A DNA stretch of 64,000 nt from Streptomyces sp. ML-6 (GCF_030116705.1 NZ_JAOTIK010000004.1:1-64000); one strand, 5' to 3'. Positions 29,479 to 39,183 are shown, counted from the stretch's first letter. Numbers and translations: made by a program. Notes: a model not told the origin generated them from the sequence alone.

Positions 29479-31036
29479 CAGCGGCTCTCTCCTGCGGCCT
29501 TGTCTGCGAGGAGGATCCGCACCAGCCCTTGGCCTCGCCGCCCAGCTGGCCGCCGAAGTGGGCAAGGACTTCTTCGTAGGTGCCATGGGCCCTGACCGCC
29601 CTTTTGACTTCCGCGTAGAAGCCGGACTCCTTCACCTCCAAGCCGAAGATCTCGTGTGTGAGGACACCGACGTTCTCACCGAAAGTCTCGATGGTGGGCC
29701 GCTCGGCCTGACGGTTGCCCCAACGGCTCAGTTTCCAGATGCAGGAGCGGGGGACCTCTTGGAGGACGACAGGGGAGTGGGTGGCGATGACCGCGACTGC
29801 GTTGCGGTCATCCATCAGGTACGACAACGTCCTGATGAAGGAAGATAGGAGCGGTGGGTGCAGGTGGGCCTCGGGTTCGTCTAGGAGCACCAGGGACTGC
29901 TCGGCCACGAGCGTGGCCAGCTTCGTGATGGTCAGCAGCACGATCGAGTGGCCTGAACTGAGTTGGCCAAAGATCCTTCGGGCTGCCTCTTGATCGCTCT
30001 CCGTGAATGTCTGTGGCGACTGCTCACGGAGGCGTCGAGCGAAGTCATGGACGGGGGAGGCGGCGAAATGCGGGTCACTGCTCAGAATGCGCAGGGCATG
30101 GACCCACCGTCCGAGCCGTCCGGCCGCCCAAACCTCTTTGAGGCAACTGGCGAACTCCGAGCCCAGTTGTTCATGTGATTTGGGCTCGCCGAGGTTGTTC
30201 CCAGCGCTAGCGAGCCCCACGTACGCGTACGTGGTCGCTGCGTGGTCGGGGTCGCCAACCACACTGACGAAGGGGTCGAAGGCACTGAAGGTGACGGAGA
30301 CGACGTTGACGAAGGGTTCACCGTCCTCCGCGGTGGGGGTGGGGAGGTGTTCGATTCGGCCGGCATTGACGTCGGCGCGGTCAGGGTGGACGGCCGCTTG
30401 GGCCATGTTGCGCAGCAGGGTGGTTTTGCCGACTCCGTTGCGTCCGATCAGGACGTGAATGTTGCTGGACGGGGTGGTGCGGGGGGTGACCACGAAGCTG
30501 AGTGGCGGGGGCGGCGGGACGTCGCTGTCTGGCGCGGGAACGAGGTAGTTGAAGCGGTACTCGGTGAGCCGGGAACCACCGCTGGCGATGCGCTTGAACT
30601 GGGCCATGACCGTACGCTTCTCGACGCTGCGCAGCAGCGAGAGGGCCGTCACGTCGTATTGGAGGGCGAAGTCCAGACGCTTTGATGAGAGAGCGATATC
30701 ACCCAGTCCGATGAGGATCTCCAAGCGTACCTGGGTGCCGAGTTTCCTGATGCTGTCGTAGTACAGGTCGTCTTGGCCCAGGGAGAACAACTCGGGCCTG
30801 CGGAGGGAGTCAAGGTGCTCGAACTGCCCTACGGGGAGGGGACTGGGCCCCGGTTCCTGGGCGCCGAGGGCGATCTTGACGCGGCCCAGGCGCTGGATCT
30901 GTCTGTTTTCGTCCCGAAACCAGAGGTCGTAGCTGGTCTGGTAGCCGTGGTCGTCCCCGGCAACTGGGACGAGGATGGCTTCTTGGGGGCCTTCGTCCGA
31001 CGGGGACTGTCGATCGGCTTGGACCACGAATCGCAC
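29478..31036 (-). CDS. ptuA: PtuA-like AAA/SMC-type ATPase, Septu defence (frameshift in this sequence)
   Basis: About 519 residues from GTG 31036 with AGGAG five bases upstream. Walker A GRNGVGKTT lies near residue 202, the ABC-type signature region in QLSSGHSIVLLTI, Walker B LVLLDEPEAHLHPP, and the His switch ATHSPVVLQEVP, as in AAA_15/21 ATPases. The break is near the end at plus-strand CCC 29526-29528; one added base gives KGLVRILLADKAAGESR and a stop overlapping ptuB. The pair matches Septu type I gene order and domain content. Other ATPase-HNH systems cannot be fully excluded. Confidence 0.78.
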
Positions 31037-31302
31037 AGGGTCTCCTGGGAGCCACTCAGGGGCGCCGAGCCTTGACGAAGCGGATGCGGCGCCGGGACTC
31101 GTGAACGGTATCTGGTCCTGGGGCCTGGTAGCGGCGTGTATTCAACTGCCGTGAGTTGAGCCCGTTCATCAATACTCGGCTGAACTTCGGGGAGTACGCG
31201 GACAGCCGTCTCACGAGACCACACAGACGAACGACAGCAACTCTCCATCACGGACATGTAGTCTATGAATCGTCGCAGTTCAGAGCCGGTTTCCGAGCTC
31301 CT

Positions 31303-31314
31303 GCGGTCGGTAAA
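31303..31314 (-). repeat. right terminal inverted repeat of Tn554-like element
   Basis: GCGGTCGGTAAA, inverse complement of the left end. Three bases (CTG) separate it from the GAC where tnsC coding resumes. Confidence 0.88.
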
Positions 31315-31317
31315 CTG

Positions 31318-31821
31318 GACGACATCCACCTCCTGGACACCCGCACCCGCGTGGGCGCCGAGACGTCCGACCAGATGAAGTACCTGTCCGAACGTGTCGG
31401 CGCCACCTTCGTCTACGCCGGAGTCGCCGTCGAGGACTCGCCCCTGCTGAGCGGAATCCGCGGGGCGCAGCTGGCGGGGCGGTTCAAGCTCCTGTCCAAC
31501 CCTCCCCTGGCATACGGGAGTCGGGAGCAGCAGGCAGCGTGGCGCGGGCTGCTGGACGGCATGGAGAACGCGCTGCGTCTTGAGCGGCACCGTCCCGGAT
31601 CGCTGGGGCGCATGGCCCGCTATCTGCACGAGCGCACCGGCGGGCGGCTCGGGAGTCTGTCCGCGCTGATCCGCGAAGGAGCGATCACCGCGATTCTGGA
31701 CGGCACCGAGAAGATCACCAAGAAACAACTCGATGCCGTCCGTCTCGACCATCTCGCTGAGCAGGATGCACGGCCCCCAGCCGAGCAGGCCCCGTCCGGC
31801 CACTCCCGGACGGCCGCCTGA
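31318..31821 (+). pseudogene. tnsC: tnsC, 3' part (split by Tn554-like insertion)
   Basis: Resumes at Walker B (DDIHLLD) and continues through FVYAGV (sensor I region), RFKLLSNPPLAYGS and GSLGRMARYLHERTGG to the C-terminal KITKKQLDAVRLDHL, ending at 31821. Joined to 23491-24048 it gives an ATPase of about 353 residues, the usual TnsC/TniB size. It has no start or ribosome-binding site of its own. tniQ follows after 98 bp. Confidence 0.88.
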
Positions 31822-31919
31822 ACAGCACGTACTCGCCCCTGCCTCTTGTTCTGCTTGTTTGGTGGACGTCCCCATCTGCGGGCGTCCACCGGCCAGTCGA
31901 AAGCTGACCTCACCACGCT

Positions 31920-33023
31920 ATGCCCCTGTCCCCACCTGTCCAAAGCCGCCTGGCCGCGGGCGCGATACGCACCGCGCCCCTCGAAGGCGAGACGACCGCT
32001 TCATGGATCACCCGGTGCGCAGCCCGCTACCACCTGCCCGCAAGTCCTTACCTCCGAGCCGTCCTTCAGCAAGAGGGCCGCGCCACTGTGAGCGGCCGGA
32101 GCGCGCTGGGCGCCGAGCTCTACCTCAATGCCGCGGCCCGCGAACGCGTGGCCGCCTACAGCCGCATCGAGGAGCAGGTCCTGGCACGCGTACTGCCCGC
32201 CTGGCCGCTCGACCTGGATGTTCTACGGCACCACACCGGGCCGGCCGCGCACTGGCAGTCCCCCACCACGCACACGGCCGCGTCGGTCATGGCCGGGTGC
32301 CTCAAATGCACCGCACCACGCAGCCGCGGACAGCAGGTATGGCAGTACCGGGGCCGGCACCAGCGCGTCTGCCACACGCATCGCATCTGGCTCGTCGGCG
32401 GCGAGGCGGGCTACACCGGACCGACCCAGATACCGCTCGATCACCTGGGCCAACACGAAGCCGCCCGCATCCTGGCCGCACACCGACGCCACCAGGACCT
32501 CACCGACCCAGGCGGCATAGCCGCCGAGGCGTGGCTGTGGGCCCGCGGCACCATCCAACACCTCTACACCGACCAGAAATTGATGTCGGGCACTGTGCCG
32601 GTTTCGTGGAACAAGCGCCTTGACGCCCTGGCCGCACAGGCCGGTCGTATGGGCAAGGTGTGGCCGTGGTGGATCATCGCCCGCGACCTGGTCACCTATC
32701 CCGAGACCTTCGCTCTGGCCGAAGCCCTCACCGCGATGACCGCGGACGCGGACGCGTACCAACACGCCGCAGCCGAAGAGCACTTGGCTGGCCTTCTGTC
32801 CGACGCACTCCGGACGAACACCGGCCCAGACCCCGCCGACGAGGCGGGAACCCTCGCTCGATGGCTCGCCCGACACGCACGCAGCGAACTACAGCGCTGG
32901 CTGAACAGCCGCCACGGCGACGCGAGCGCGGCACCCCTGCACGTGGCGCCCCTGACCTGGGCCCTCAAACGACACGCCGACCGTCAGGGCTGCGAGGCGG
33001 ACGGGGTGTCCGGCCCGGTGTAA
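31920..33023 (+). CDS. tniQ: TniQ/TnsD-like target-selection protein
   Basis: A 367-residue protein from ATG 31920. The N-terminus has the TniQ phrase PLEGETTASWITRCAARYHLP. A zinc motif follows with C127-x2-C130 (CLKC) and C151-x2-H154 (CHTH), then a helical C-terminal region. TniQ proteins bind target DNA and recruit TnsC. A single, mid-length TniQ with no CRISPR genes nearby implies sequence-directed rather than RNA-guided targeting. The last 40 bp overlap the convergent acetyltransferase gene. Confidence 0.85.
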   Translation: MPLSPPVQSRLAAGAIRTAPLEGETTASWITRCAARYHLPASPYLRAVLQQEGRATVSGRSALGAELYLNAAARERVAAYSRIEEQVLARVLPAWPLDLDVLRHHTGPAAHWQSPTTHTAASVMAGCLKCTAPRSRGQQVWQYRGRHQRVCHTHRIWLVGGEAGYTGPTQIPLDHLGQHEAARILAAHRRHQDLTDPGGIAAEAWLWARGTIQHLYTDQKLMSGTVPVSWNKRLDALAAQAGRMGKVWPWWIIARDLVTYPETFALAEALTAMTADADAYQHAAAEEHLAGLLSDALRTNTGPDPADEAGTLARWLARHARSELQRWLNSRHGDASAAPLHVAPLTWALKRHADRQGCEADGVSGPV

Positions 33024-33883
33024 GAGAACCGGTACCCGGCGAAGTCGCCGACGTGGATGTATCCGAGGCGCTGATAGAGAGCGTTACTGGTGGGGTTGTC
33101 CGGGTCCGTGAACAGGACAACGTCCGTCGCGCCCGCGGCCAACGCGGCGCGGCTCGCCTCGGCGGTCACGGCGCCCGCGAATCCGCGGCCCCTCAGGTGG
33201 GATGGGGTGTAGACGGGGTCCAGCCGGATCATGCCGCCGACAAGCGAGGTCGTGGCTGCCATGGAGACGGGAGTGCCGTCCGAGGTATGCCAGAACGTGA
33301 AGTGCCGGTCACCGAAACGCGAGTCGACCCAACGACCGGCATCGATCAAATCGATGGAGGACTGCTCTTTGACATCCACGCAGAACTCGCGGCACCAGCG
33401 CACAACTTGCTCATGGTCTGTCCCGTCCGCGATACGCCCCTGTCCCTCGGGGCGGGGCTGCGGTGGGGTGAGCGTACCGAGACGGTAGAGGTGAGTCCGC
33501 CAGAAGATCTCCGATACTGCTCCTGTGCGCTGCTGCCATGCCCGTGCGAAAACGGTGGCGGTGTCGTGGTCCGCAATGACGTTCACCGGCAAGTGGCCCT
33601 GCCGGGTCAGACGGGCAGCGAGGCCATCGGCCTGCGAGGCAGAGAGCGGGGTAAGGCCCAAACGGCCACGCGGAGTGCGGTAGAAGATGGCGCGGACCTC
33701 GCCTTGTGACGCAAACCAGCCGAAGACGGCCGCCTCGGCCTGTGCGCCTGTACCGCTGACACGCAGCTTCTCGATGTCCGTCAACGGCGTGTTGTGGAGA
33801 GCAGGCCGCGAGCGCAGAAAGTCCCCGGTGTGAGCGAGGAAGACATCGATGTCTTCAGTGAGTTGCCAGTCATCCGTGAGCAT
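32984..33883 (-). CDS. GNAT family N-acetyltransferase
   Basis: About 299 residues from the ATG near 33883 (MLTDDWQLTEDIDVFL); the frame is open further upstream but the added sequence is not protein-like. Two-lobed arrangement: an N-terminal degenerate GNAT-like half and a C-terminal catalytic half with MIRLDPVYTPSHLRGRGFAGAVTAE (acetyl-CoA loop) and NALYQRLGYIHVGDF. Substrate unknown. Convergent with tniQ and inside or just outside the right part of the Tn7-like element, so possibly cargo. Confidence 0.75.
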   Translation of the reverse strand: MLTDDWQLTEDIDVFLAHTGDFLRSRPALHNTPLTDIEKLRVSGTGAQAEAAVFGWFASQGEVRAIFYRTPRGRLGLTPLSASQADGLAARLTRQGHLPVNVIADHDTATVFARAWQQRTGAVSEIFWRTHLYRLGTLTPPQPRPEGQGRIADGTDHEQVVRWCREFCVDVKEQSSIDLIDAGRWVDSRFGDRHFTFWHTSDGTPVSMAATTSLVGGMIRLDPVYTPSHLRGRGFAGAVTAEASRAALAAGATDVVLFTDPDNPTSNALYQRLGYIHVGDFAGYRFSYTGPDTPSASQP

Positions 33884-34559
33884 GCTGCATGGTCCACCAA
33901 GGCAGTAGCCCCACGCACCCCTCCGTGTGGGTTCCAGCACACGCTTCATACCCACACTCGGTAGAGCTGACCAGCCGCCCAACCAACCTGCACACCCGCC
34001 ACACCACACAAGCCACAGGCCTACGCGGCGCCCGCAGTGCACCACCAGGACGTCATCCCGCTGATCAGGAAAACTGACTCAGCTCCCATGGGCTATCACT
34101 CAGCCCATCTGAAAAACACCAGGCCACACCACCACCCAAAGATCAACTAAACCAAGCCCCGACAGCTACGCGGCGGTTCCGGCTCCGCCGGAAACCTCAC
34201 GACTCCGTCGTGAGTAGGCGTCACTCCGTGACGCCTTGCCGGTCCACTCCGTGGCCCAGCGGCTCGGATCGCTCCGCGATCCGGCCTGAACGGCCTGCGC
34301 TCCGCGCTGGCCTGAAAACGCAGCAGCAAGGGGTGGGTGGTGTTTGACGCCTGGTCAAGCACACGGTCTTGCATGGCCTGCTTGTGTTCGCTTCACGAAC
34401 TCCTGTGCTAGCTGTGAAGCTCTGGGGTCTGCTGACGAGGTTCTGGGCCGGCCGCTCTCGTGTCGGAGGTGCGGGCCTTCCGGGTCCGGAGGGCCTTCCT
34501 GTCGGTCTCTATCGTAGTGCTTCCGGGGTGCTTCCTTAGTCGAGTTGTGGGCAAAAAAT
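33884..34559. other. gene-free stretch with hairpin array
   Basis: About 675 bp with no credible gene. AT-richer than its surroundings around 33960-34140; contains the six-hairpin array (34175-34312). The right end of the Tn7-like element probably lies here but could not be recognised. Confidence 0.6.
34175..34312. repeat. array of six hairpins with identical TCC triloops
   Basis: Consecutive foldbacks at 34175-34196, 34197-34213, 34217-34235, 34241-34257, 34266-34282 and 34292-34312. Each has a 7-9 bp stem closing on TCC (GGA on the other strand); 2, 3 and 5 are perfect. The stems differ in sequence while the loop is constant, so this is selection for shape. GNA triloop foldbacks in series are a hallmark of Streptomyces telomeres; here the array is internal and faces the 3' end of a helicase gene. 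Confidence 0.75.
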
Positions 34560-37067
34560 TTACGGGATCTCTGAGTTTTCGGGGCGCTCCTCTTCGGCGG
34601 GGGCGGTGTCGGCTTCGCGGAGGATGCTTTGGATCAACTTGCTTCTGCTGTCGGAGAGTTGGTCGTTCTTCTGGCTGGTGCGGATCTTGCAGAGCCAGGG
34701 GCCGATCATGACGCGTTCCCCGTCGACCTCGATCCCCTCCCGGGCTCCGGGAAGACGGCCGTGCCGCTCGATGAAGGCGCGCAGCAGTGTGGCTGTCTGT
34801 TCGAAGGAGCGGCGTTTTCTGGTCTTGAGGGTGCTGGGTGTGGCGGGGGCGGGGGTGGTGGTTTTCTTCGTTGTCAGGGTGACGTGGTCCGGGGTGAGGC
34901 CAAGGCGGGCCAGGAGGTGGCGTTGACCGTCGTCAAGGGTGTTCCAGGTGGTGAGCTGACGGTGTAGCCAGGTGCCGGCTTTCATTCCGTCAATCACTGT
35001 GTCGCGGCGCAGTTTTGCTGGGTCGTGTCCGTCCTGGATGTGGCGGGCCAGGAGGTGGTACTTGCGGTGCCAGTCGGGTCCGTACGGGAGAAGCCAGTTG
35101 GGGTCGAGGGCGGTGAGGCGTGTGTGACGGGTTGTGGGGAGTTGGTCTTTGCGGGCCAGGCCGCGTTGGTCGACGAGGAACTGGCCGCCGGGATCGTGGG
35201 CAGGGATGGCGAGATGGCCGTGCTCGGCGTGGAAGGCCTCGACGAGGGTCATGTTGCCTTCGAAGGCGGCTTCGTGCTCGTCCCAGATCATGCCGAGCTC
35301 GTCGAGTTCGGCGGTCCAGTGGGCAGTCAGGGTGCCGCGGCGGTGGGCGGTGCGCTGGCCGGCGATGAAGGGGCCGAGGCGGTAGCCGTAGGCGTCGGTG
35401 TAGTCGACCGGGACCTTCAGGTGACCGTGTTCTGTGTGGTAGCGGGTGGCGGCGGCCAGGCCGGCACGGCGGGGTGCGGAAAGGACTGCGCCGGCCGACG
35501 GCCAGGCCAGCAGGTCCATCGCGCGGGCGATCGTGCCCGGGTCGAGGGTGAAGTCGAAGCGGAACCGGCGTGTGAGGAGGCGGTGGGTGTCGGCGTCCAG
35601 GCGGTGCGCGGTGGCCTTGCGCGGGGCGCGGGCAGCAATCGTCTGGTCGTGGTGGCGCAGTGCTGCGGTGATCAGCCAGAGGGCTTCGTAGGGGGTGTCG
35701 AGGAGGTCGGTGGGGTCGGAGTCGGGTGGGATGTAGGCGGGGATGATCAGGCTCGCGGTCTTCACATCGGTGGTGGGAGGTTTGCGCAGGGCGCGGCCCA
35801 GGGCCTGGACGATGCGGCGCACGCTTTCGGTGCGGGAGGCGAACACGATTGCGTCCACAGCTGGCAAGTCGATGCCCTCGGACAGTACTTGGGCGTTGGT
35901 GATCACGGCGCGGTCGGCGTTCGCGAACCGGTCGAGGAGTTTCGCGCGCTGGTCGGGGGTGTGGTTGCCGTTGATCGAGGAGACGGACAGGGTGCCGGCC
36001 CAGGAGGGGCGTTGGTCGGGTGGGAGGGTGCGCAGGGTGTGGGGGAACTGGCGGGCGAAGTCTTCTGCGTCGGCGACCTGTTGGAAGTAGACGATCACAT
36101 GTTTGAGGTCGTGTTCGGTCATCGCTTTGAGGATCGCCAGGTGCAGGGCGGTCGTCCGGCGTGCGGTCGGGGCGAAACCGGTGTGCGCGTGGTCGGGGTC
36201 GGTCAGGACCGTGCGCAGGTCGGTGTCGGTGATGGTGGGGACCAGGAGCTGGTAGTCGGCCAGGACGCCGTCCTCGATCGCAGCCGCGTGGGTGTAGGTG
36301 TGCAGGCGGGGGCCGAATACCTTGGTGTCGTCCATGGAGGCGATCAGGGACGGGGACTCCCATGCCGGTGCGGTCGATGCGGTCCGCTTGGGGCGCGGGC
36401 GGGTGTCCGGGGCCTCGGCCAGGCGCGGCGCCTCCCACTCATAGGGCGTGGCGGTCAGGTACAGACGGCGGTCGGTGCGGATCCGGGAGGAATCGTGGAC
36501 CATCGTCCATTCCTTGTCCCAGGAGCCCGCGGTGCGATGCGCCTCGTCGATGACTGCGAGGTCGAAGGCGGGTGCGGTGAAGACGGAGTGCTGGATTTCC
36601 TCGATCCGCGGGAGGGAGTCGAGGGTCACGAGCACGATCGCCTTCTCGTTCTTCCTGGCGCGCTGGACCAGCCAGTACGCCAGGTACTCCCCCGAACCCG
36701 TACTGCTCGCGCCCGCCTTGGCCAGCACGGGGTGCTTGTCCGCGTTCAGCGACGACACCGCCATCAACGCCTCGGTACGGCCGTCAGCGCGGGCCGCGGC
36801 CGCCCACTGGCCGATCAAATCCCTCGACGGCACCACCACCAGCAGAAACCGGACGTCCAGGGCCTCGGCCGTGCGCAGCGCGATCAGCGTCTTGCCCGTA
36901 CCGCACGCCGACACCATGTGCCCGCGACTCCCGGGTTTCCTCAGACCTCTTACCCCGCTGTCCACCGCCGCCTGCTGATCCGTGCGCAGCGTCCGGCGGG
37001 CAGGCGCGAAAGCGTCGGTCAGGGGCGGGTGGCTGCCCGGGACAGCGGGGCTGGGGTTGGTGGCCAT
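34560..37067 (-). CDS. DEAD/DEAH-like helicase with helicase-associated repeats (intact)
   Basis: An 835-residue superfamily-2 helicase from ATG 37067 (AAGGAACC upstream; a longer frame starts at 37151). Walker A SACGTGKT lies at residues 53-60, Walker B VIDEAHRT, motif III LTATPYEWE, and motif VI QALGRALRKP. At least three HA-type repeats follow (RLGPFIAGQRTAHRRG, FLVDQRGLARKDQ, WLHRQLTTWN). Paralogue of the gene at 2252-4695, sharing SMDD-KVFGP and the same domain order. Two such helicases within 35 kb, each beside palindromic DNA, suggest terminal or plasmid origin. The following minus-strand DNA holds the hairpin array. Confidence 0.85.
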   Translation of the reverse strand: MATNPSPAVPGSHPPLTDAFAPARRTLRTDQQAAVDSGVRGLRKPGSRGHMVSACGTGKTLIALRTAEALDVRFLLVVVPSRDLIGQWAAAARADGRTEALMAVSSLNADKHPVLAKAGASSTGSGEYLAYWLVQRARKNEKAIVLVTLDSLPRIEEIQHSVFTAPAFDLAVIDEAHRTAGSWDKEWTMVHDSSRIRTDRRLYLTATPYEWEAPRLAEAPDTRPRPKRTASTAPAWESPSLIASMDDTKVFGPRLHTYTHAAAIEDGVLADYQLLVPTITDTDLRTVLTDPDHAHTGFAPTARRTTALHLAILKAMTEHDLKHVIVYFQQVADAEDFARQFPHTLRTLPPDQRPSWAGTLSVSSINGNHTPDQRAKLLDRFANADRAVITNAQVLSEGIDLPAVDAIVFASRTESVRRIVQALGRALRKPPTTDVKTASLIIPAYIPPDSDPTDLLDTPYEALWLITAALRHHDQTIAARAPRKATAHRLDADTHRLLTRRFRFDFTLDPGTIARAMDLLAWPSAGAVLSAPRRAGLAAATRYHTEHGHLKVPVDYTDAYGYRLGPFIAGQRTAHRRGTLTAHWTAELDELGMIWDEHEAAFEGNMTLVEAFHAEHGHLAIPAHDPGGQFLVDQRGLARKDQLPTTRHTRLTALDPNWLLPYGPDWHRKYHLLARHIQDGHDPAKLRRDTVIDGMKAGTWLHRQLTTWNTLDDGQRHLLARLGLTPDHVTLTTKKTTTPAPATPSTLKTRKRRSFEQTATLLRAFIERHGRLPGAREGIEVDGERVMIGPWLCKIRTSQKNDQLSDSRSKLIQSILREADTAPAEEERPENSEIP

Positions 37068-37123
37068 CGGGTGGTTCCTTGGGAGGCTCGGCTGAAGGTT
37101 CGCAGGGGGCGCGGGGCGAGGGG

Positions 37124-37675
37124 TCACTGGTAGAGGAAGTCTGTCCACCACACCTGAAGCCCGTCGACCAGGGCGACAGCATTGTCTGCCACCTGACGGC
37201 GCTGGACGGTTTCATACGTGGCGTATACGGCGTCAAAGGCCGGCCCGGGATTGTGGTAGTCGGCGGCAAGCCGACAGAAAAGGGGTGAAGGACTGAAGAC
37301 GGTTGTCGCCGCCTCGTCTTCGTCCACCAGCTCCGCGGGAAGCCCGCCGTACACCTCGGAGGCGATCCAGCATGCCCAGTCCACCAGCCTGCGTGTCGCC
37401 CCCACGTCGGCCGCGACGCGGTCGAGCAGCAGCGGGCGGCAGTGGGGATCAGGGCATTCGTCCACCGTCGCGTAGAACAACCGGTCCGGCAAGGCGTCAC
37501 CCGACCGGGCCTGAGGGTCTGACAGGTACGCCCCGGACGGCGGCACGAACGTGCGTTGCCGACGGCGGACCGTGGCCGCAGTGTGCACATGGTCCACGCC
37601 GCTCACGATTCTTTCCACGGGCCCCTCCAGCAAAGTTCGTTCCGGTATCACGGTTCGTCTGTCGGCGTCGCGCAA
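37124..37675 (-). CDS. hypothetical protein upstream of helicase
   Basis: About 183 residues if started at the TTG at 37675; a GTG about 60 bp further in (VERIVSGVDHV) is also possible. Soluble, Trp/Cys-containing (LVDWACWIASEVYGGLP, LFCRLAADYHNPGPAFDAVY), ending VWWTDFLYQ. Not recognised. Lies 56 bp upstream of the helicase on the same strand and may form an operon with it. Confidence 0.5.
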   Translation of the reverse strand: MRDADRRTVIPERTLLEGPVERIVSGVDHVHTAATVRRRQRTFVPPSGAYLSDPQARSGDALPDRLFYATVDECPDPHCRPLLLDRVAADVGATRRLVDWACWIASEVYGGLPAELVDEDEAATTVFSPSPLFCRLAADYHNPGPAFDAVYATYETVQRRQVADNAVALVDGLQVWWTDFLYQ

Positions 37676-38037
37676 AGTCCGGGTTCAAACGGCGCTCGCG
37701 CTTATCCTCGCGTGTCCCCACGCACGACAGTGGAGGAGCGACGAACATGCCTCATGGCAGCGGATTTTCCGGTAGGGAGACAGACCCTCGAAAGCGCGGA
37801 ATCCGCCCGCGTAGCTCTGTTGCCTGCCCTTGTCCTGCCGAAGCAGCCGCGAGAGCGCCAGGCTCGTGCATGGTCGTCAGGATGCCCACCGGGCCTGGAA
37901 CCGCCCTTCTCCTCGCCGGCTGACAGCCAGGACGCCCGGCAGATCCTCACTCCGGCGACGAAAAGTGAGCTGTACTGAGATTCGTGGAGTCCCTGATGCC
38001 AGGGTTACGATCCTGGCGAAGGAGATCCACGAGCAAC

Positions 38038-39011
<974 letters not shown>

Positions 39012-39050
39012 ACCATCAAGATCGGACTCTACGAAACTTGGGGCGGTTCA

Positions 39051-39181
39051 CCAATAAACCCCCCTCCCAGCGTCAATCTCGCGGACGCCTCCGGCGACGA
39101 GTGCGTCGGCCACAGGGCGGTAGCGGTCCGCCGGCGGGCGCGGAGGACCGCGACGACCTTCGACAGGGGTGTGGTCGGCAT
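39051..39181 (-). pseudogene. KDPG/KDPGal aldolase, N-terminal remnant
   Basis: ATG 39181, two bases after the dehydratase stop, reads MPTTPLSKVVAVLRA. After a one-base break it continues with DRYRPVADALVAGGVREI, the start of a 2-dehydro-3-deoxy-6-phosphogluconate/galactonate aldolase. It stops at the IS3 edge, so about 80% of the gene is lost. The intact gene would have cleaved the phosphorylated product of the adjacent dehydratase pathway. Confidence 0.75.
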
Positions 39182-39183
39182 GC

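Larger units (their letters stand above)
24046..31317. mobile_element. Tn554-family transposon carrying a Septu-like defence pair
   Basis: A 7.27-kb insertion within tnsC. The ends are perfect 12-bp inverted repeats, TTTACCGACCGC (24049-24060) and its complement (31303-31314), with a second left copy of the first 11 bases at 24117-24127. Contents are tnpA, tnpB and tnpC on the plus strand and ptuA/ptuB on the minus strand. GAC occurs at both junctions (24046-24048, 31318-31320), either a 3-bp duplication or the recombination core. Removing the insert rejoins tnsC in frame. Tn554-type elements integrate by site-specific recombination into conserved genes; tnsC as target fits that habit. Confidence 0.88.
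20692..33023. mobile_element. Tn7-like transposon core (tnsA-tnsB-tnsC-tniQ), interrupted
   Basis: Four transposition genes in standard order, the first three overlapping by ATGA. The element combines a TnsA endonuclease, a DDE TnsB, an AAA+ TnsC and a single TniQ target selector, as in Tn7-like rather than Tn5053-like elements. tnsC is split by the element at 24046-31317, so the transposon is probably immobile unless the insert excises cleanly. The GNAT gene after tniQ may be cargo. True ends were not located; the span given covers the genes only. Confidence 0.8.

Noticed and set aside
33884..34174. Right end of the Tn7-like element
   Set aside because: A short match to a left-end motif (ACGTCATC near 34050) exists, but it is isolated and in uncertain orientation; no terminal dinucleotide or target duplication found.
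37738..37978. Short ORFs between the hypothetical gene at 37124 and the IS3 remnant, one with GGAGGAG before ATG 37747
   Set aside because: Good ribosome-binding site, but two overlapping frames of equal quality, no family resemblance, and possible frame error. Not enough to call.
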